In this document: in pieces, positions 11,411-21,081 of the stretch
How positions within the stretch are numbered: the stretch's first letter is position 1
Layout of the letters: each line of letters opens with the position of its first letter
Origin: JAIEPX01 sp963725255
GTDB taxonomy: Bacteria; Pseudomonadota; Gammaproteobacteria; JAIEPX01
Assembly (NCBI GenBank): GCA_963725255.1
Contig: CAVRXV010000005.1
Location: 451,784-515,783, forward strand
DNA length: 64,000 nucleotides
Direction: 5' to 3'
Notes under the pieces: model-generated
Told to the model about the DNA's origin: nothing
Seen by the model: the letters and a program-made list of their open reading frames with translations, nothing else
Databases searched by the model: none
Position numbers and translations under genes: made by a program

Positions 11411-12574
11411 ATGGAAGCTCTCGAAGAAATTGAATCTGATCCAGTACAAGATACTAAACGATACCAAGACACACGCCTTCATTACGCTTCTAGTTTTGGC
11501 AAAGGTAGTTTTCATCAAAACGATGTGGCAGAAGTTATTAGTTATAATTATCCTGAATTAACCAGACTGAGCTACATATATTCGCTTACAACTCATACAG
11601 ATAGCGAAGGTCATACCACAACCAGTGTTACACCTCCCAATGAAGCTTATCTAGATAAGGCATATCAGGCCCTAGAGAGCAATAGCACGATTCGGAGTAT
11701 AGCTTACGATCATTTTAAACATAGTAAAGAAAAACTAGTGTTTTTTTTGGAATGCTTAACTAGAGCAAAAAAATTACCCTTGTATGAATTGAAGTTGAGA
11801 AGTGTTGTTCGTAAGCTTTCACGTTCTGATCAAAAAGCAAATCCTAATACCATATACCCTATGGCTGAGTTGCTTGCTACGTACCTACCGTCAATATTTG
11901 AAACACATCGATTTCTCCAAATACTTGATCTATCGAGTAATCGATTAGGACTTTGCGACCCTGAGTTTGACCATCTCACTACAATAGCGAGAACTATTGC
12001 AGCGAGTCGATCTCTACAGATAGTGGATCTTTCTAAAAATTACTTTTCATATCAACAATGCTGTAATTTGCTTGAATGTCTTTCTACAAACACAAGCATT
12101 ACATGTCTTAAATTAGCTAGTCGTAATTTAAAACGAGCTGAAAAAAAAGACTTGGAAAGTAAAGTAAAAGCATTTAATGCTAAAAATATGGCGCTACGTG
12201 ACGAATTATTTGAAGCAATAACCTCTTGTAATCAAGGGGCTTTTGAAGAGCTAATTAATAGTGGAACATGTATTTTTTACCAGAGTGGCTCCCTCAATAT
12301 TGTTGAGTACATTACTAAATTACAAAATCAATTGACTTCAACAAACAGTCGCTTACAGTGGAAGTTAGGTCGGACTTTACGAAGAACTTCTAAAGACGAA
12401 GAACGAGGAAATATGATTGCACAAAACGAATCAAAAATTCAAATACTCAATGCTATGAAAGAACGTATTGAATATAAATATTCAGAATTGAAACAGACAC
12501 AGACACGAAATAGTGAATTTCAGACTGAAATGGTTGAGATTTCTATGTTAGAGAGACGCGACCCTTTTGGTTAA
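11411..12574 (+). CDS. Leucine-rich-repeat, effector-like protein
   Basis: A 387-residue protein with no signal peptide. The middle third has ribonuclease-inhibitor-like leucine-rich repeats: LQILDLSSNRLG and LQIVDLSKNYFS about 50 residues apart, then TCLKLASRNLK. The C-terminal third is charged and helical, probably coiled coil (KIQILNAMKERIEYKYSELK). This architecture is common among secreted effectors of Legionellales that act on host proteins, but nothing in the sequence proves secretion. ATG 11411 is preferred over GTG 11405 because GGAG at 11399-11402 is well spaced from it. It is divergent from the ATP-grasp/NRPS operon. It ends with basic residues and RRDPFG, not an acidic E-block. 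Confidence 0.62.
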   Translation: MEALEEIESDPVQDTKRYQDTRLHYASSFGKGSFHQNDVAEVISYNYPELTRLSYIYSLTTHTDSEGHTTTSVTPPNEAYLDKAYQALESNSTIRSIAYDHFKHSKEKLVFFLECLTRAKKLPLYELKLRSVVRKLSRSDQKANPNTIYPMAELLATYLPSIFETHRFLQILDLSSNRLGLCDPEFDHLTTIARTIAASRSLQIVDLSKNYFSYQQCCNLLECLSTNTSITCLKLASRNLKRAEKKDLESKVKAFNAKNMALRDELFEAITSCNQGAFEELINSGTCIFYQSGSLNIVEYITKLQNQLTSTNSRLQWKLGRTLRRTSKDEERGNMIAQNESKIQILNAMKERIEYKYSELKQTQTRNSEFQTEMVEISMLERRDPFG

Positions 12575-12715
12575 GCTCCTATATTTTCAAGTTCATTCGG
12601 CAAATTGTAAATTGCTATATTTGTACTAAACTGTAAGTAAGGGATCGTAGCATGTTCTTTAAGCTTAAGGATTTGCGGAACGTAAAGAACTAACTTATAT
12701 AAGGCGGGTAATAAT

Positions 12716-12835
12716 ATGCGTAAATTAATTTTGCTTGGGCTTAGTGTGTTCATGATTGTATTAGTTACTGGATGTGCAGCAGGTGTTAGCACCTATGATA
12801 CCGGTGTTCAGGGTGGCATTTCAGTAGGATATTAA
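12716..12835 (+). CDS. Very small lipoprotein (39 residues)
   Basis: A complete short frame, MRKLILLGLSVFMIVLVTGC followed by 19 mature residues. The N-terminus has two basic residues, a hydrophobic stretch and a lipobox LVTGC with the lipidated cysteine at position 20, so the product should be a tiny lipoprotein anchored in the inner or outer membrane. AAGGCGGG at 12701-12708 is a good ribosome-binding site. The mature part is Gly/Ser/Thr-rich with no known motif. Size and layout resemble entericidin-like lipoproteins, but no sequence relationship can be claimed. Confidence 0.6.
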   Translation: MRKLILLGLSVFMIVLVTGCAAGVSTYDTGVQGGISVGY

Positions 12836-12846
12836 TTTAAAGAGGC

Positions 12847-13067
12847 GGCGTCGCGTCTTGAGTTGTTAGAGGTTTCGCTATTTTGCAGAGTTTAAATGGT
12901 GAATACACTATCAGAATTATGCATGTCTGATAATTACAATCAGCTTGGCTTGCATGAGGAGGTTATTGCAAATTAATTAAATCACCAATTGAAATTAAAT
13001 AATAAACTAATCTAGATAATATAATCATGAAAATTACAAAACCTGTCACAACTCAAGACTCGACCCC
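12847..13067. repeat. MITE-like element with 29-bp terminal inverted repeats
   Basis: The left end (12847-12875, containing CGCGTCTTGAGTTGTTAGAG) and the reverse complement of the right end (13039-13067) match at 25 of 29 positions. They enclose about 160 bases of AT-rich sequence without a gene. Related single ends or compact palindromes occur at 53851-53883 and 58965-58993, so this is a dispersed family. No transposase of matching type is in the window. Confidence 0.6.
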
Positions 13068-13163
13068 TTTTGGACCTTTTTTGACGAGTGCAGATTTTGT
13101 GCGAGTTGGGAACATGGGCTCTATGTAAATATTCCTGGCTTTTGGAAATAGACTTAGAATATT

Positions 13164-14054
13164 ATGACGACGATGACAACCGCTACAACCCGCTATGTTG
13201 ATGAATTGAATATTGTGCTTATTGCGCTGAGCTGTGTGGTTGCGCATTTTTTCCCTTATCATTTACTCATTTTTTCATATGCTGTGCTGGGACCTGCGCA
13301 TTATTTGACGCAGATTTCTTGGTTGCATGATCGGCGGTATTTTTCAACATCGACATATATTGCACCCGCTTTTGTTTTGTTGACGATATTTATTATATTG
13401 CTACCCAAACAAGCGGGAATATTTCTGAGTTTGGCGCTGGGGGTTGCTTTGGCTGTGGTGTTGCCACCTCGGTGGCATTGGCGAATCTTGGGTTTGCTCT
13501 GTGGAGTGTTGTTGGCGTGCTTTAGTGCAGAGTTTGGACCGGCGCAGTTATTTTTTAGTGCGCTGTTGCCGACGGTTTTGCATGTCTTTGTATTTACGGC
13601 ATGCTTTATGTGCCTTGGGGCGATGAAGGGTGGCAATGCGAGTGGATGGTTGGCACTGTTGGCGTTATTGGCAGGAGGCGCTAGTTTTATCTTTCCCCTC
13701 GGGCAAGTGACTGTGCCTAATCTTAATGGGCTTGTTTATTTCAGAGAGACCGTAGACTATATGCAATCCCTCCTGAAAATTTCGAGCGCAACCAGTGCTC
13801 AATTATTTGGTTTTTTGTCTTTTGCGTATACCTATCATTATCTGAATTGGTTCTCTAAAGCGGAAGTGATTCATTGGAATAAGATCCCTCGCACTCGCTT
13901 GATTGCGATAGTCGTGATATATGCTGTAGCACTCTCTGTTTATGTCTATAATTTTGAAGCAGGGTTTCTGCTATTGCTATTTTTAAGCGTGCTGCATGTT
14001 CTACTAGAATTTCCACTTAACTTGCGCAGTTTCGCGATGATTGCTGGTTTCTAA
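13164..14054 (+). CDS. Polytopic inner-membrane protein, unknown function
   Basis: A 296-residue protein with about eight hydrophobic segments spread along its length. A charged loop near residues 45-60 reads PAHYLTQISWLHDRRYF, and a second polar loop near 215-240 contains YTYHYLNWFSKAEVIHWNK. Conserved-looking histidines and tryptophans in these loops suggest an enzyme or metal-binding membrane protein, but I do not recognise the family. Start ATG 13164 has only a weak ribosome-binding site; ATG 13173 is an alternative. Its first half is richer in G and C than the flanking DNA, a sign it may have a different origin. It has no operon partner. Confidence 0.65.
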   Translation: MTTMTTATTRYVDELNIVLIALSCVVAHFFPYHLLIFSYAVLGPAHYLTQISWLHDRRYFSTSTYIAPAFVLLTIFIILLPKQAGIFLSLALGVALAVVLPPRWHWRILGLLCGVLLACFSAEFGPAQLFFSALLPTVLHVFVFTACFMCLGAMKGGNASGWLALLALLAGGASFIFPLGQVTVPNLNGLVYFRETVDYMQSLLKISSATSAQLFGFLSFAYTYHYLNWFSKAEVIHWNKIPRTRLIAIVVIYAVALSVYVYNFEAGFLLLLFLSVLHVLLEFPLNLRSFAMIAGF

Positions 14055-14874
14055 AAACAGGGGAGTGGCGGATGCTTCCTTCGCTTTATAGGTGGCGAAA
14101 TTCGATCAATCAAGCCATTTTTTCGCCACTTATGATGTTCTTACTAGTGGCGGATGATGTCATAAACAAATGGAAGCCTTTAAATAAAGGCATTTCAGCG
14201 GCTTATGTCCCGCCAGCTATAATAATTTATATGCGGCGATTTTTCATCCAAAATACGCTATAGCCGCCACTTATAAATTCTTATAAGTGGCGAGAGCATC
14301 CAAAGAGTATGGGGTCAGGACCTCCCCCTACGTTTCTCAATCTGATTGGTTTAATGGCTCATCTAAAATTAGTGTCAATGAAATTGATAAATTAATCGCA
14401 ACAAAGTTTCGTGCTCTGTATCAATACCAAAAAAGGTCGTGATTTAGATATGTTACAGAACAAAGGAGCCATCACTTCTGTTTCCAACAAGAGTATAACA
14501 ATATATAACGTTGTATACTTACAATCCGGTATACCCTTGTATAAATTGGTACAAATCGCTTTCCTTCTATATCTGGTGAGCTCTGACCACTTGTTTCGCA
14601 TTTCCCATGAGAATATTGGGGCAGTGTGCAGTTTCGTCATAGAACATACTCATTAAGGTCGGCTGAAAAAAAATCAAAATTAGCGTCTTGAGTCTATGAT
14701 GATTTTGTTGAACTATTAAGAAAATCCGATACTGAAGAAAAAGGAAAGTTTGATGCGGCAATTTACTCAAGATTGCGAGGATATGGGTATTGAGCTTGAG
14801 GTTCATATTAAACTACAAAAAATTGAAAATAAATAGAAAGTAAAGGGGTATAAATTGATCCATTTCTACTTCTT
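14055..14874. other. Gene-poor stretch with hairpins and a coding remnant
   Basis: No convincing gene. The first 240 bases contain several copies of GTGGCG and its complement CGCCAC. A short open stretch at about 14694-14794 on the plus strand reads DDFVELLRKSDTEEKGKF and looks like the leftover of a coding region, but it lacks a start and closes quickly. Confidence 0.5.
14265..14292. repeat. Perfect 12-bp stem hairpin (GTGGCG family)
   Basis: CGCCACTTATAA and TTATAAGTGGCG pair perfectly around a four-base loop. There is no T run, so it is not an obvious terminator. GTGGCG/CGCCAC words recur at 14066-14160, suggesting a nested or degraded repeat element. Confidence 0.45.
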
Positions 14875-15878
14875 CTAAGGTATGCTAAAAAAATCAAATT
14901 CTAAGATATTTTCAACTAGATAAATATTTTCATCCTTGATTCCTGGGATTCGGTAAGATTCCTCGAAAATAAATTTCTATCTTTCGCATCATTTTGCCGC
15001 GCAAAATCAACAATATATAACGTTTCTTTATTTCGTTGTTTGATCCAATGTTTAATTCTTTCATTGATATGTTCATCTTTACCCCCATATCCAAATACTA
15101 TAATTCTATCACTTCTTCCTAAGCAGATCTCAAAAGAAAGTGTTATATGTTTTTAATAAAGTACTCCGACTTATTACCTTAGACTTTTGTCCGGGATGTG
15201 CAAGAACGATGTGTGTTCTATTTTGAGGTTCATTTTTGTCAATTTTATCATATTCAGATTTAAATATTCTACCATCACGATCAAAAAATATAAGCGACCC
15301 ATGCAAGTGTAAATACAAGCTAAATTGATGCATTGTTTCAACTAAATTTTCTGCCTCAAATCCCGAATCCCAAACACCATCAACTAAACCTTTTGGTTGA
15401 TAACCTTGTAACAGTTTGCGATTCCACAATCCTTGATATAGCAGTTTGTCATAATTGAGTGTAACAATATTACAGTGCTCTTGAGAATTGTAAAATTGAA
15501 CTAAATTATCAACAAATTGTGTCGGTAAATTATGCTGGCTTTCAAAAAAGTACATTGCAACTTTGAAAACAAATTCTCTAAATACAGTTGGAAATTTAGT
15601 TCCCTGCTCTCCTAATAATTTGAGGTGCAAATAATCATATTTTGAAAGGGTTTGCAGGCATCGGCAATTTGTTGATGTCTCTCTGAACCATCTTCTGTTT
15701 TTGGCTGCCTTTGAATATCAAGCTTAAGGATCTCTTTGTTATTATCGTCAAGAGTTGCCCAGACAGTTTCCACTGCTTTGTTTATAGTAAAGTATTCTGG
15801 ATCAATAGACATGCCAAGACCGTTGCCGAATAATATTGTAGTAGAGCTCAATTGATATTTCCTCAGAAAAATAAACAT
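14875..15878 (-). pseudogene. SIR2-like (DUF4917-type) gene, frameshifted
   Basis: Pieces in different frames rebuild one SIR2-like protein: an N-terminal nucleotide-binding start TTILFGNGLGMSIDPEYF, a middle block VTLNYDKLLYQ and LYLHLHGSLIFF, and a C-terminal block RIIVFGYGGKDEHINERI ending near 14875. This order (GNG, NYD, HLHG, GYGG-D-H-N) is characteristic of SIR2-like families, several of which are NAD-consuming antiviral or signalling enzymes. Breaks lie near 15640 (one T missing from a short run), 15135 and 14955, so no functional product is expected. It is flanked by other broken genes. The exact subfamily is inferred. Confidence 0.65.
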
Positions 15879-15929
15879 ACTAATAAGCTTAGTATGTAAT
15901 CAGAAAATTTCAATATTTTTAAGATCAAG

Positions 15930-15976
15930 GTGCCAGGTTTAACATTTAAATTATGTTTTAATGTTAGACCTGGCAC
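15930..15976. repeat. REP-like palindrome
   Basis: GTGCCAGGTTTAACATT pairs with AATGTTAGACCTGGCAC (one mismatch) around a 13-base loop. It is related to the AGGTCTAACATT palindrome at 33083-33126. Confidence 0.55.
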
Positions 15977-16100
15977 TTTTCCTCTTTAAACCCGTCGAAT
16001 TCGACGGGATTAAAATTGAGCAGTACCCTAAACTAGGGTGTGCTTAGTAAGGCCTAGTTTTTAGGATATTTAAAGCGAAACTTAATATTTGTTGAAATAA

Positions 16101-16931
16101 TCAAACATATAATACTATTCCATTTATCATGTTAGTCTCAACTTTTAAATTCTCATGCTCATTGGCATCAATAACTAAGCAGATTTTTACAGGTTTATTT
16201 GGTTTGGTGGAAAGATGCGATTCAATCAATATTCGTTTTAGTTCAGAATCATTTATAAATGCAATTAATTCCCCACTTCTATAAACATTTACTACGTAAA
16301 TTGTACTATCTGTTAGTACCATTGCGTCAATTGATGTTTGATTCAAATCAAAGAATTTATATATGTTTAATACGCTTCTGTGTGTTTTAACTTATCAATC
16401 GCCTTTTCAATTTTTTGATTGATTAAATTTGATTTTAATATGTAATATTTTTTTTTGGAATTATTTGGAAGTAATGTTGAATATGTTTATTATTATCACA
16501 TAATGAATCTAAAACTTTTTTAGTGTATACTGAAGGGATATTAAAGTCGCGTTGAATAATATCAACATCTATTGCCCCAACAATATTTTTGTATTTTTGA
16601 TAAAATTCTTTATTGAATTATGAGCGTTTTCTATTTTGATTCTTATATTTGGTAGCTCGTCATCGTTATCGTTAGTGTTTTTGGATTCATCAGTTGAGCT
16701 AGTCACATCTTTTACTGTGGCTGGTGTGGCAGATTCAATACCGCCTGGCCCAATCTTAAAAATTTTTAATTCATCTTTCCAAGACCATACTATTAGTAAC
16801 GAAAGTAAGGTGATTATTGGGGGGACGCTCTTTTGCATACCAATCCCGATCCATTTGTTAAAATCAACAATGAAAATTAGAACAACTAACATGATACATA
16901 TTATGCTTACTAAATTACGAATTTTATTCAA
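16101..16931 (-). pseudogene. Broken membrane-anchored protein of unknown function
   Basis: The 5' part (16931-16569) encodes two membrane segments (IICIMLVVLIFIVDF and IITLLSLLIVW), then a soluble, Asp/Asn-rich linker. Reading across frame changes at about 16575, 16455 and 16375 continues the protein through VGAIDVDIIQRDFNIPSVYT and KSNLINQKIEKAIDKLKHT to DLNQTSIDAMVLTDSTIYVV and the end at 16101. It is therefore one gene with at least three shifts. The C-terminal strand pattern ending VKICLVIDANEHEN faintly recalls nuclease-like folds, but I make no functional claim. Confidence 0.5.
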
Positions 16932-17068
16932 ATCATATGGTTGTTCACCATGTTAATCTCCCCGTTCATTTAAAAATATGATAAATATTCTAAATACTAA
17001 AGATCTCTAATGTTTTTATATGCATTCATATTTCGTCACAATATCAATTATAGCACAAATAATATGAT

Positions 17069-17389
17069 TCAAAACGCTAAATCCGAGTTAGGCCTAACTA
17101 TTTGCACCCGAGGATCACACGAGAGGCTTTCTGGATTAGCAATGTACTTTTCTTTTTCAGCGCGAGATAACTTTTTAATCATCCTTTCTATTTTCATTGA
17201 GAATGATTTATCGCCGTTGATTTTCCAGCATTGTGCAATTCTCAGAGGTTTGAAGCTACGTGTATATTTACATTTACCTGTTCCATCAAGATGTGATTGA
17301 TAACGTTTGGTAATATCGTTTGTGTAACCTGTGTAGTAAGTGTCGTTATTGCAATGTAAAATGTATACCCAAAAGCATTGATCGGTCAT
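17069..17389 (-). CDS. GIY-YIG nuclease-family protein (UPF0213/YhbQ-like)
   Basis: A 106-residue single-domain protein. The N-terminus WVYILHCNNDTYYTGYT carries the two GIY-YIG strands (YIL and YTG), followed by ITKRYQSHLDG with the conserved arginine and histidine and by IERMIKKLSRAEK where the catalytic glutamate region is expected. Small stand-alone GIY-YIG proteins are common; most have no proven substrate, though DNA nuclease activity is known in the superfamily. The length fits the UPF0213 group. It is the only intact gene between 14 and 19 kb. Confidence 0.85.
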   Translation of the reverse strand: MTDQCFWVYILHCNNDTYYTGYTNDITKRYQSHLDGTGKCKYTRSFKPLRIAQCWKINGDKSFSMKIERMIKKLSRAEKEKYIANPESLSCDPRVQIVRPNSDLAF

Positions 17390-17631
17390 TTACTTTTTCC
17401 CAGATTGTTATGGTCCTATGTGGTGAGTATCTTCTTAGCCATTATATACCAAGTCAGGTAGGTTTAATCACACTACTGATTCCTCTTAAATGAGTTTAGT
17501 CAGTGCCATTATCCAAATTTGGATAATGCCATTGACTAAATTCAGAAAAATGGCTGTATTGCTTTTCTGGTAAGGGTTACAGCGTGAGAGAGTTGGAGGA
17601 AACAAGGAGGGGGCGTAGAATGAATTGAATG

Positions 17632-17675
17632 GCTAGGATTCGCAGAAATGACCGATGTCATTCTTGCGAAGGCAG
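17632..17675 (+). repeat. 44-bp direct repeat, left copy
   Basis: Matches 19198-19241 at 43 of 44 positions (contains GATTCGCAGAAATGACCGAT). With downstream bases to 17704 it also forms an inverted pair GTCATTC...GAATGAC of the REP type. It sits just upstream of the ATPase pseudogene. Confidence 0.7.
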
Positions 17676-17732
17676 GCTACCTGTGCTAGAATTCGCAGGA
17701 ATGACTTGAGCTATTTTCGCGAAGGGGGGCTG

Positions 17733-19175
17733 ATGAGTGCATTACCATTTGTTGGACGTGAAGTTCAGCTACAAAAACTGAATGATCTTCTGAAGAAGAA
17801 GACAGCAAGCTTGGTCGTTATAAAAGGGCGTAGGCGGGTTGGTAAGAGCCGATTGATTGAAGAATTTGTGAAGAACTTACGGTGTTATTGGTTTGAGGGC
17901 TTGCCGCCAACAGAAGAAATTACAGCGCAAGATCAACGTGATGAATTTGCTCATCTATTACACCAGCAGACCGATTTACCTGAGATTAAGTCTGATAATT
18001 GGAGTGCGTTATTTGCTCGGCTAGCGACGAAACAAAGTCAGGGCGTATTGTAATTGTTTTTGATGAGATAACATGGATGGGTCATGACGACCCAACATTT
18101 TTACCAAAACTGAAAAACGCCTGGGATTTTGTATTTTAAAAAAACCCGCAGTTGATATTTATTTTATGTGGTCAGTATCTACCTGGATTTGAAAAATATT
18201 GTAAGTAGTACGGGATACTTCGGACGAATTTCACAGAAAATTACTTTAGATGAATTGCCGATACACCAATGCAATTTATTGTTAAATGAAAACGGTTTTA
18301 CACGTTCACCACTTGAGAAATTTATCATTTTGTCGATTACGGGTGGTATTCCATGGTATCTTGAGCAGATAAATCCAACATATTCAGCTCCTGATAATAT
18401 TAAACGATTATGTTTTGAGGCAGATGGTTTGTTGGTTGAAGAACACAAACATATATTTCATGATCTATTTGGAAAGAAAAGTGATGTGTACGCCAGAATC
18501 ACTCAATTTCTATCGTTAAAATCCGCCGAGTATTCAGAAATTGTTGCAGGTATTGGTTATAAGAGCAGTGGCACGCTCAGTGATTATCTCGATGAGTTAC
18601 AAACGTCTGGTTATATTTCGCGTGATAAAAGTTGGATATTGAAATCGGGAAATGAGTCAACCATTGGTCGATATCGTTTGTCAGATAACTATTTACGTTT
18701 TTATTACAAGTATATTGAACCAAAATTAAGCCGAATATTAAATAATAGCTACGCAGATGTTAATGTTACAACTCTGCCAGGATGGTCAACAATGCTAGGT
18801 TTTCAGTTTGAAAATCTGGTGCTGCGAAATCGTCATTTAATATTGGAAAAATTACATATTAAACCAGAGGATGTGATTGCAGATAATCCTTATTATCAAC
18901 GCAAAACAGCGCGACATGCGGGTTGTCAAATAGATTATCTAATTCAGACAAAATTGAATACGTTATTCGTTTGCGAAATTAGGTTTTCAAAGAATGATAT
19001 TCGTTCCAACGTAATTCAAGAAGTACGTGAAAAAATAAATCGGCTTGTTATCCCCACAGGTTTCTCGTGTGTGCCAGTCCTAATCTATATGGGTGGAATA
19101 ACGAGTGAAGTTATTGATAGTGAGTTTTTTATCGAATGTATAGACTTTAGCGAGTATCTAAATGAGACAGTTTAA
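17733..19175 (+). pseudogene. Archaeal-type AAA ATPase with DUF234 C-terminus, frameshifted
   Basis: The N-terminus FVGREVQLQKLNDLL and Walker A KGRRRVGKSRL open an ATPase domain. Walker B appears in the next frame as GRIVIVFDEITWMG after a shift near 18045. A TAA interrupts near 18135-18140, and a further shift leads into VSSTGYFGRIS and the C-terminal part with the restriction-enzyme-like DUF234 region (QIDYLIQTK, VCEIRFSK). Intact relatives are single proteins of about 460-480 residues; function is unclear, with toxin-like or mobile-element links proposed in general. ATG 17733 follows GAAGGGGGG. The gene is bracketed by the 44-bp direct repeats. At least three lesions make it non-functional. 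Confidence 0.75.
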
Positions 19176-19197
19176 GTATTTTGCAGGCTAGTCTGAA

Positions 19198-19241
19198 GCT
19201 AGGATTCGCAGAAATGACCGATGTCATTCCTGCGAAGGCAG
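19198..19241 (+). repeat. 44-bp direct repeat, right copy
   Basis: Second copy of the repeat at 17632-17675 (one T/C difference), immediately after the DUF234 ATPase pseudogene. The two copies bracket that gene exactly. Confidence 0.7.
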
Positions 19242-19340
19242 CTAAGAATAGGGGTAGGTGAAGGGAAAGGGGGCGTAAGGGAAGGCCCGGGTAGGCGTTT
19301 CAAGGTGCCGGAGTGAGGTACCTTAGTATGAAGAAATGAC

Positions 19341-20375
19341 TTATTTGGGCGCGCTAGTGAAGCCTGTTCCTAATTCTGTAGCAGGTGCTTCTAATTCGGG
19401 TCGCAGTTTCCCATTAAGATATAATGAGGAGTCGCAGGTAAAAAGCTTTTTATATTCGCTGATGATTTCCATAGCTTTTTTTGGATCGATTTTGGAATCT
19501 AGAATTAAATGACGTCTTGCTATACAAAACATAAAGCGAGAAAAAGCATCGCAGAAGTTCCATCCATTGTAATCTTCACTTGCAGCTTCGCCAATGGTTT
19601 CTAGTGGAGTTGGGTGAAATGGAATGCGGAAACTTTCGTGTTGAAATTGGCAAAAAGGCTGATCGCTGATGAGTAAAACGGTTTCTTTTTGTTTATACAT
19701 TCTTGCGGTTTGTGCTGAGGCATCATCAACGTCAGCACGCACAGCATCAGGTTTTTTCTGTGCATTGTGAAAGTCTATAGTAATCTTGTCAAAGCAGTCA
19801 GGATATTCTTGTTTCATTTGAGCAAGGACAATTTTTGCCATTTCGAATTCTGTATTTGCACCTTGTTGTTTTGAAGGTTCAAAATCAGCGAGTGCGCGAT
19901 CGCCAACTGAAATTAAACAATGTTCGATGCCCGTAATTTTTTTTGATCGAATTAGTTTAACAAGAAAATGCAGTCGTTTTTCGAGTCGAAATTGAAAACC
20001 CCCTTGGACAATAACTCTAGGGTAATGTTGAATTTTTGGAGAAGTTTCATCCATCATGCCAAGGATGCGAGCGCACTCTTTTAGTGCAACTAGATCGAGT
20101 GAGTCAGGGTCTTTAACATCGGTTCTTTCTAATTTTACGGGGCGTATAAAGGTGCTTTGTAAAAAAGCTGTGAAAATAAGAAATTGATGCGTGAGCTCAG
20201 CAATCTCAGGGAATAAGGGTTGTTTTGTTTTATCTAAAACGCCGCCGACTATGGCATCGCGGCATTGATAGAGTGCCAATAATTGTAATACTTTTTCAAC
20301 GTGCAAAGGTGAAAAGTCTAGTCCTACACTTTTAAAAATCAGTGAAAAAGATTCGTTGGTTCTGTCCGCCCACAT
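19341..20375 (-). CDS. Conserved-looking hypothetical protein, cytoplasmic
   Basis: A 344-residue soluble protein without signal peptide or membrane segments. The middle has a Rossmann-like alternation: PRVIVQGGFQF, a stretch rich in GDRALADF, then TVLLISDQPFCQFQHESFRIPF. The order GG-motif, acidic loop, and [V/I]SDQPF-type strand recalls DUF218/YdcF-like folds, but key residues are not clear enough to assign it. AAGG lies six bases before ATG 20375. It is 27 bases downstream of sco in the same direction and could be the last gene of that operon. It is intact, unlike the genes just upstream of the block. Confidence 0.6.
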   Translation of the reverse strand: MWADRTNESFSLIFKSVGLDFSPLHVEKVLQLLALYQCRDAIVGGVLDKTKQPLFPEIAELTHQFLIFTAFLQSTFIRPVKLERTDVKDPDSLDLVALKECARILGMMDETSPKIQHYPRVIVQGGFQFRLEKRLHFLVKLIRSKKITGIEHCLISVGDRALADFEPSKQQGANTEFEMAKIVLAQMKQEYPDCFDKITIDFHNAQKKPDAVRADVDDASAQTARMYKQKETVLLISDQPFCQFQHESFRIPFHPTPLETIGEAASEDYNGWNFCDAFSRFMFCIARRHLILDSKIDPKKAMEIISEYKKLFTCDSSLYLNGKLRPELEAPATELGTGFTSAPK

Positions 20376-20402
20376 TTTAAACCTTATTAATGCATCACTA
20401 TT

Positions 20403-21071
20403 TTATATCTGTTTAGAAAAATGCGCTTCGATGTTTGCAATATTATTCGCAAGACCTTCTGCCGTGTGTGGCGAAGAAAAAAGCGCGAGGAGTTTTCCTT
20501 CGGGATTTACTAATAGCAATGTGCCGCTGTGATCGATTTGATAGGACATCGGGTCATTGGTATTTGGTTTTTGGACTTTCATGTACAGAATATTGAGCGC
20601 TGCTGTGAGTTTTTTGATTTCATCTTGAGAGCCGGTTGCGCCAACAAAATTTTTATTGAAACTAGCGATATATTTTTGAATAACAGGAGGAGTGTCACGT
20701 TCTGGATCAACAGAAATAAATACAATTTGTGGAAGCTCTACATTTTTCTTTTTTTCTAATTGTTGATAGGTATCGTTAAGAACGGCAAGTGTGGTGGGGC
20801 AAAGTTGTGGGCATTGTGTAAATCCGAAAAATAATAAGCTCCAATGTCCGGTTAAATTACTGTTGGTGAATGGTTTTTCTTGAGCGTTCACAAGATGGAA
20901 AGGAGAAATGTCATGAGGAACGGGGAAAATAGTGCCATTTTCGATATCAAAGGGAGAATGGTGAATGCTGCCTTGGTTGTTTCGCACCCACATTCCCAAT
21001 AATAGTGAGATGATGGCAAAAGCGATAGCGGCTAGGATGATATTGCGGTTTCGGATCACTTGAGTTGTCAT
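20403..21071 (-). CDS. SCO1/SenC copper chaperone for cytochrome c oxidase
   Basis: A periplasmic, membrane-anchored thioredoxin-fold protein that helps insert copper into the CuA site of cytochrome c oxidase subunit II. One N-terminal membrane anchor is followed by LLFFGFTQCPQLCPTTLAVL with the copper-binding CxxxC, and the conserved histidine appears in YQIDHSGTLLLV. VFISVDPERDTP is the family block. ATG 21071 is chosen over GTG 21077 because AGGAG is spaced seven bases from it. It lies 10 bases after cyoE, consistent with one operon, and is 222 residues long, normal for the family. Confidence 0.93.
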   Translation of the reverse strand: MTTQVIRNRNIILAAIAFAIISLLLGMWVRNNQGSIHHSPFDIENGTIFPVPHDISPFHLVNAQEKPFTNSNLTGHWSLLFFGFTQCPQLCPTTLAVLNDTYQQLEKKKNVELPQIVFISVDPERDTPPVIQKYIASFNKNFVGATGSQDEIKKLTAALNILYMKVQKPNTNDPMSYQIDHSGTLLLVNPEGKLLALFSSPHTAEGLANNIANIEAHFSKQI

Positions 21072-21081
21072 GGTCACTCTC

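Noticed and set aside
14392..14806. Several short opposing open frames
   Set aside because: No ribosome-binding sites, no recognisable motifs, and they overlap one another on both strands; treated as non-coding or remnant DNA.
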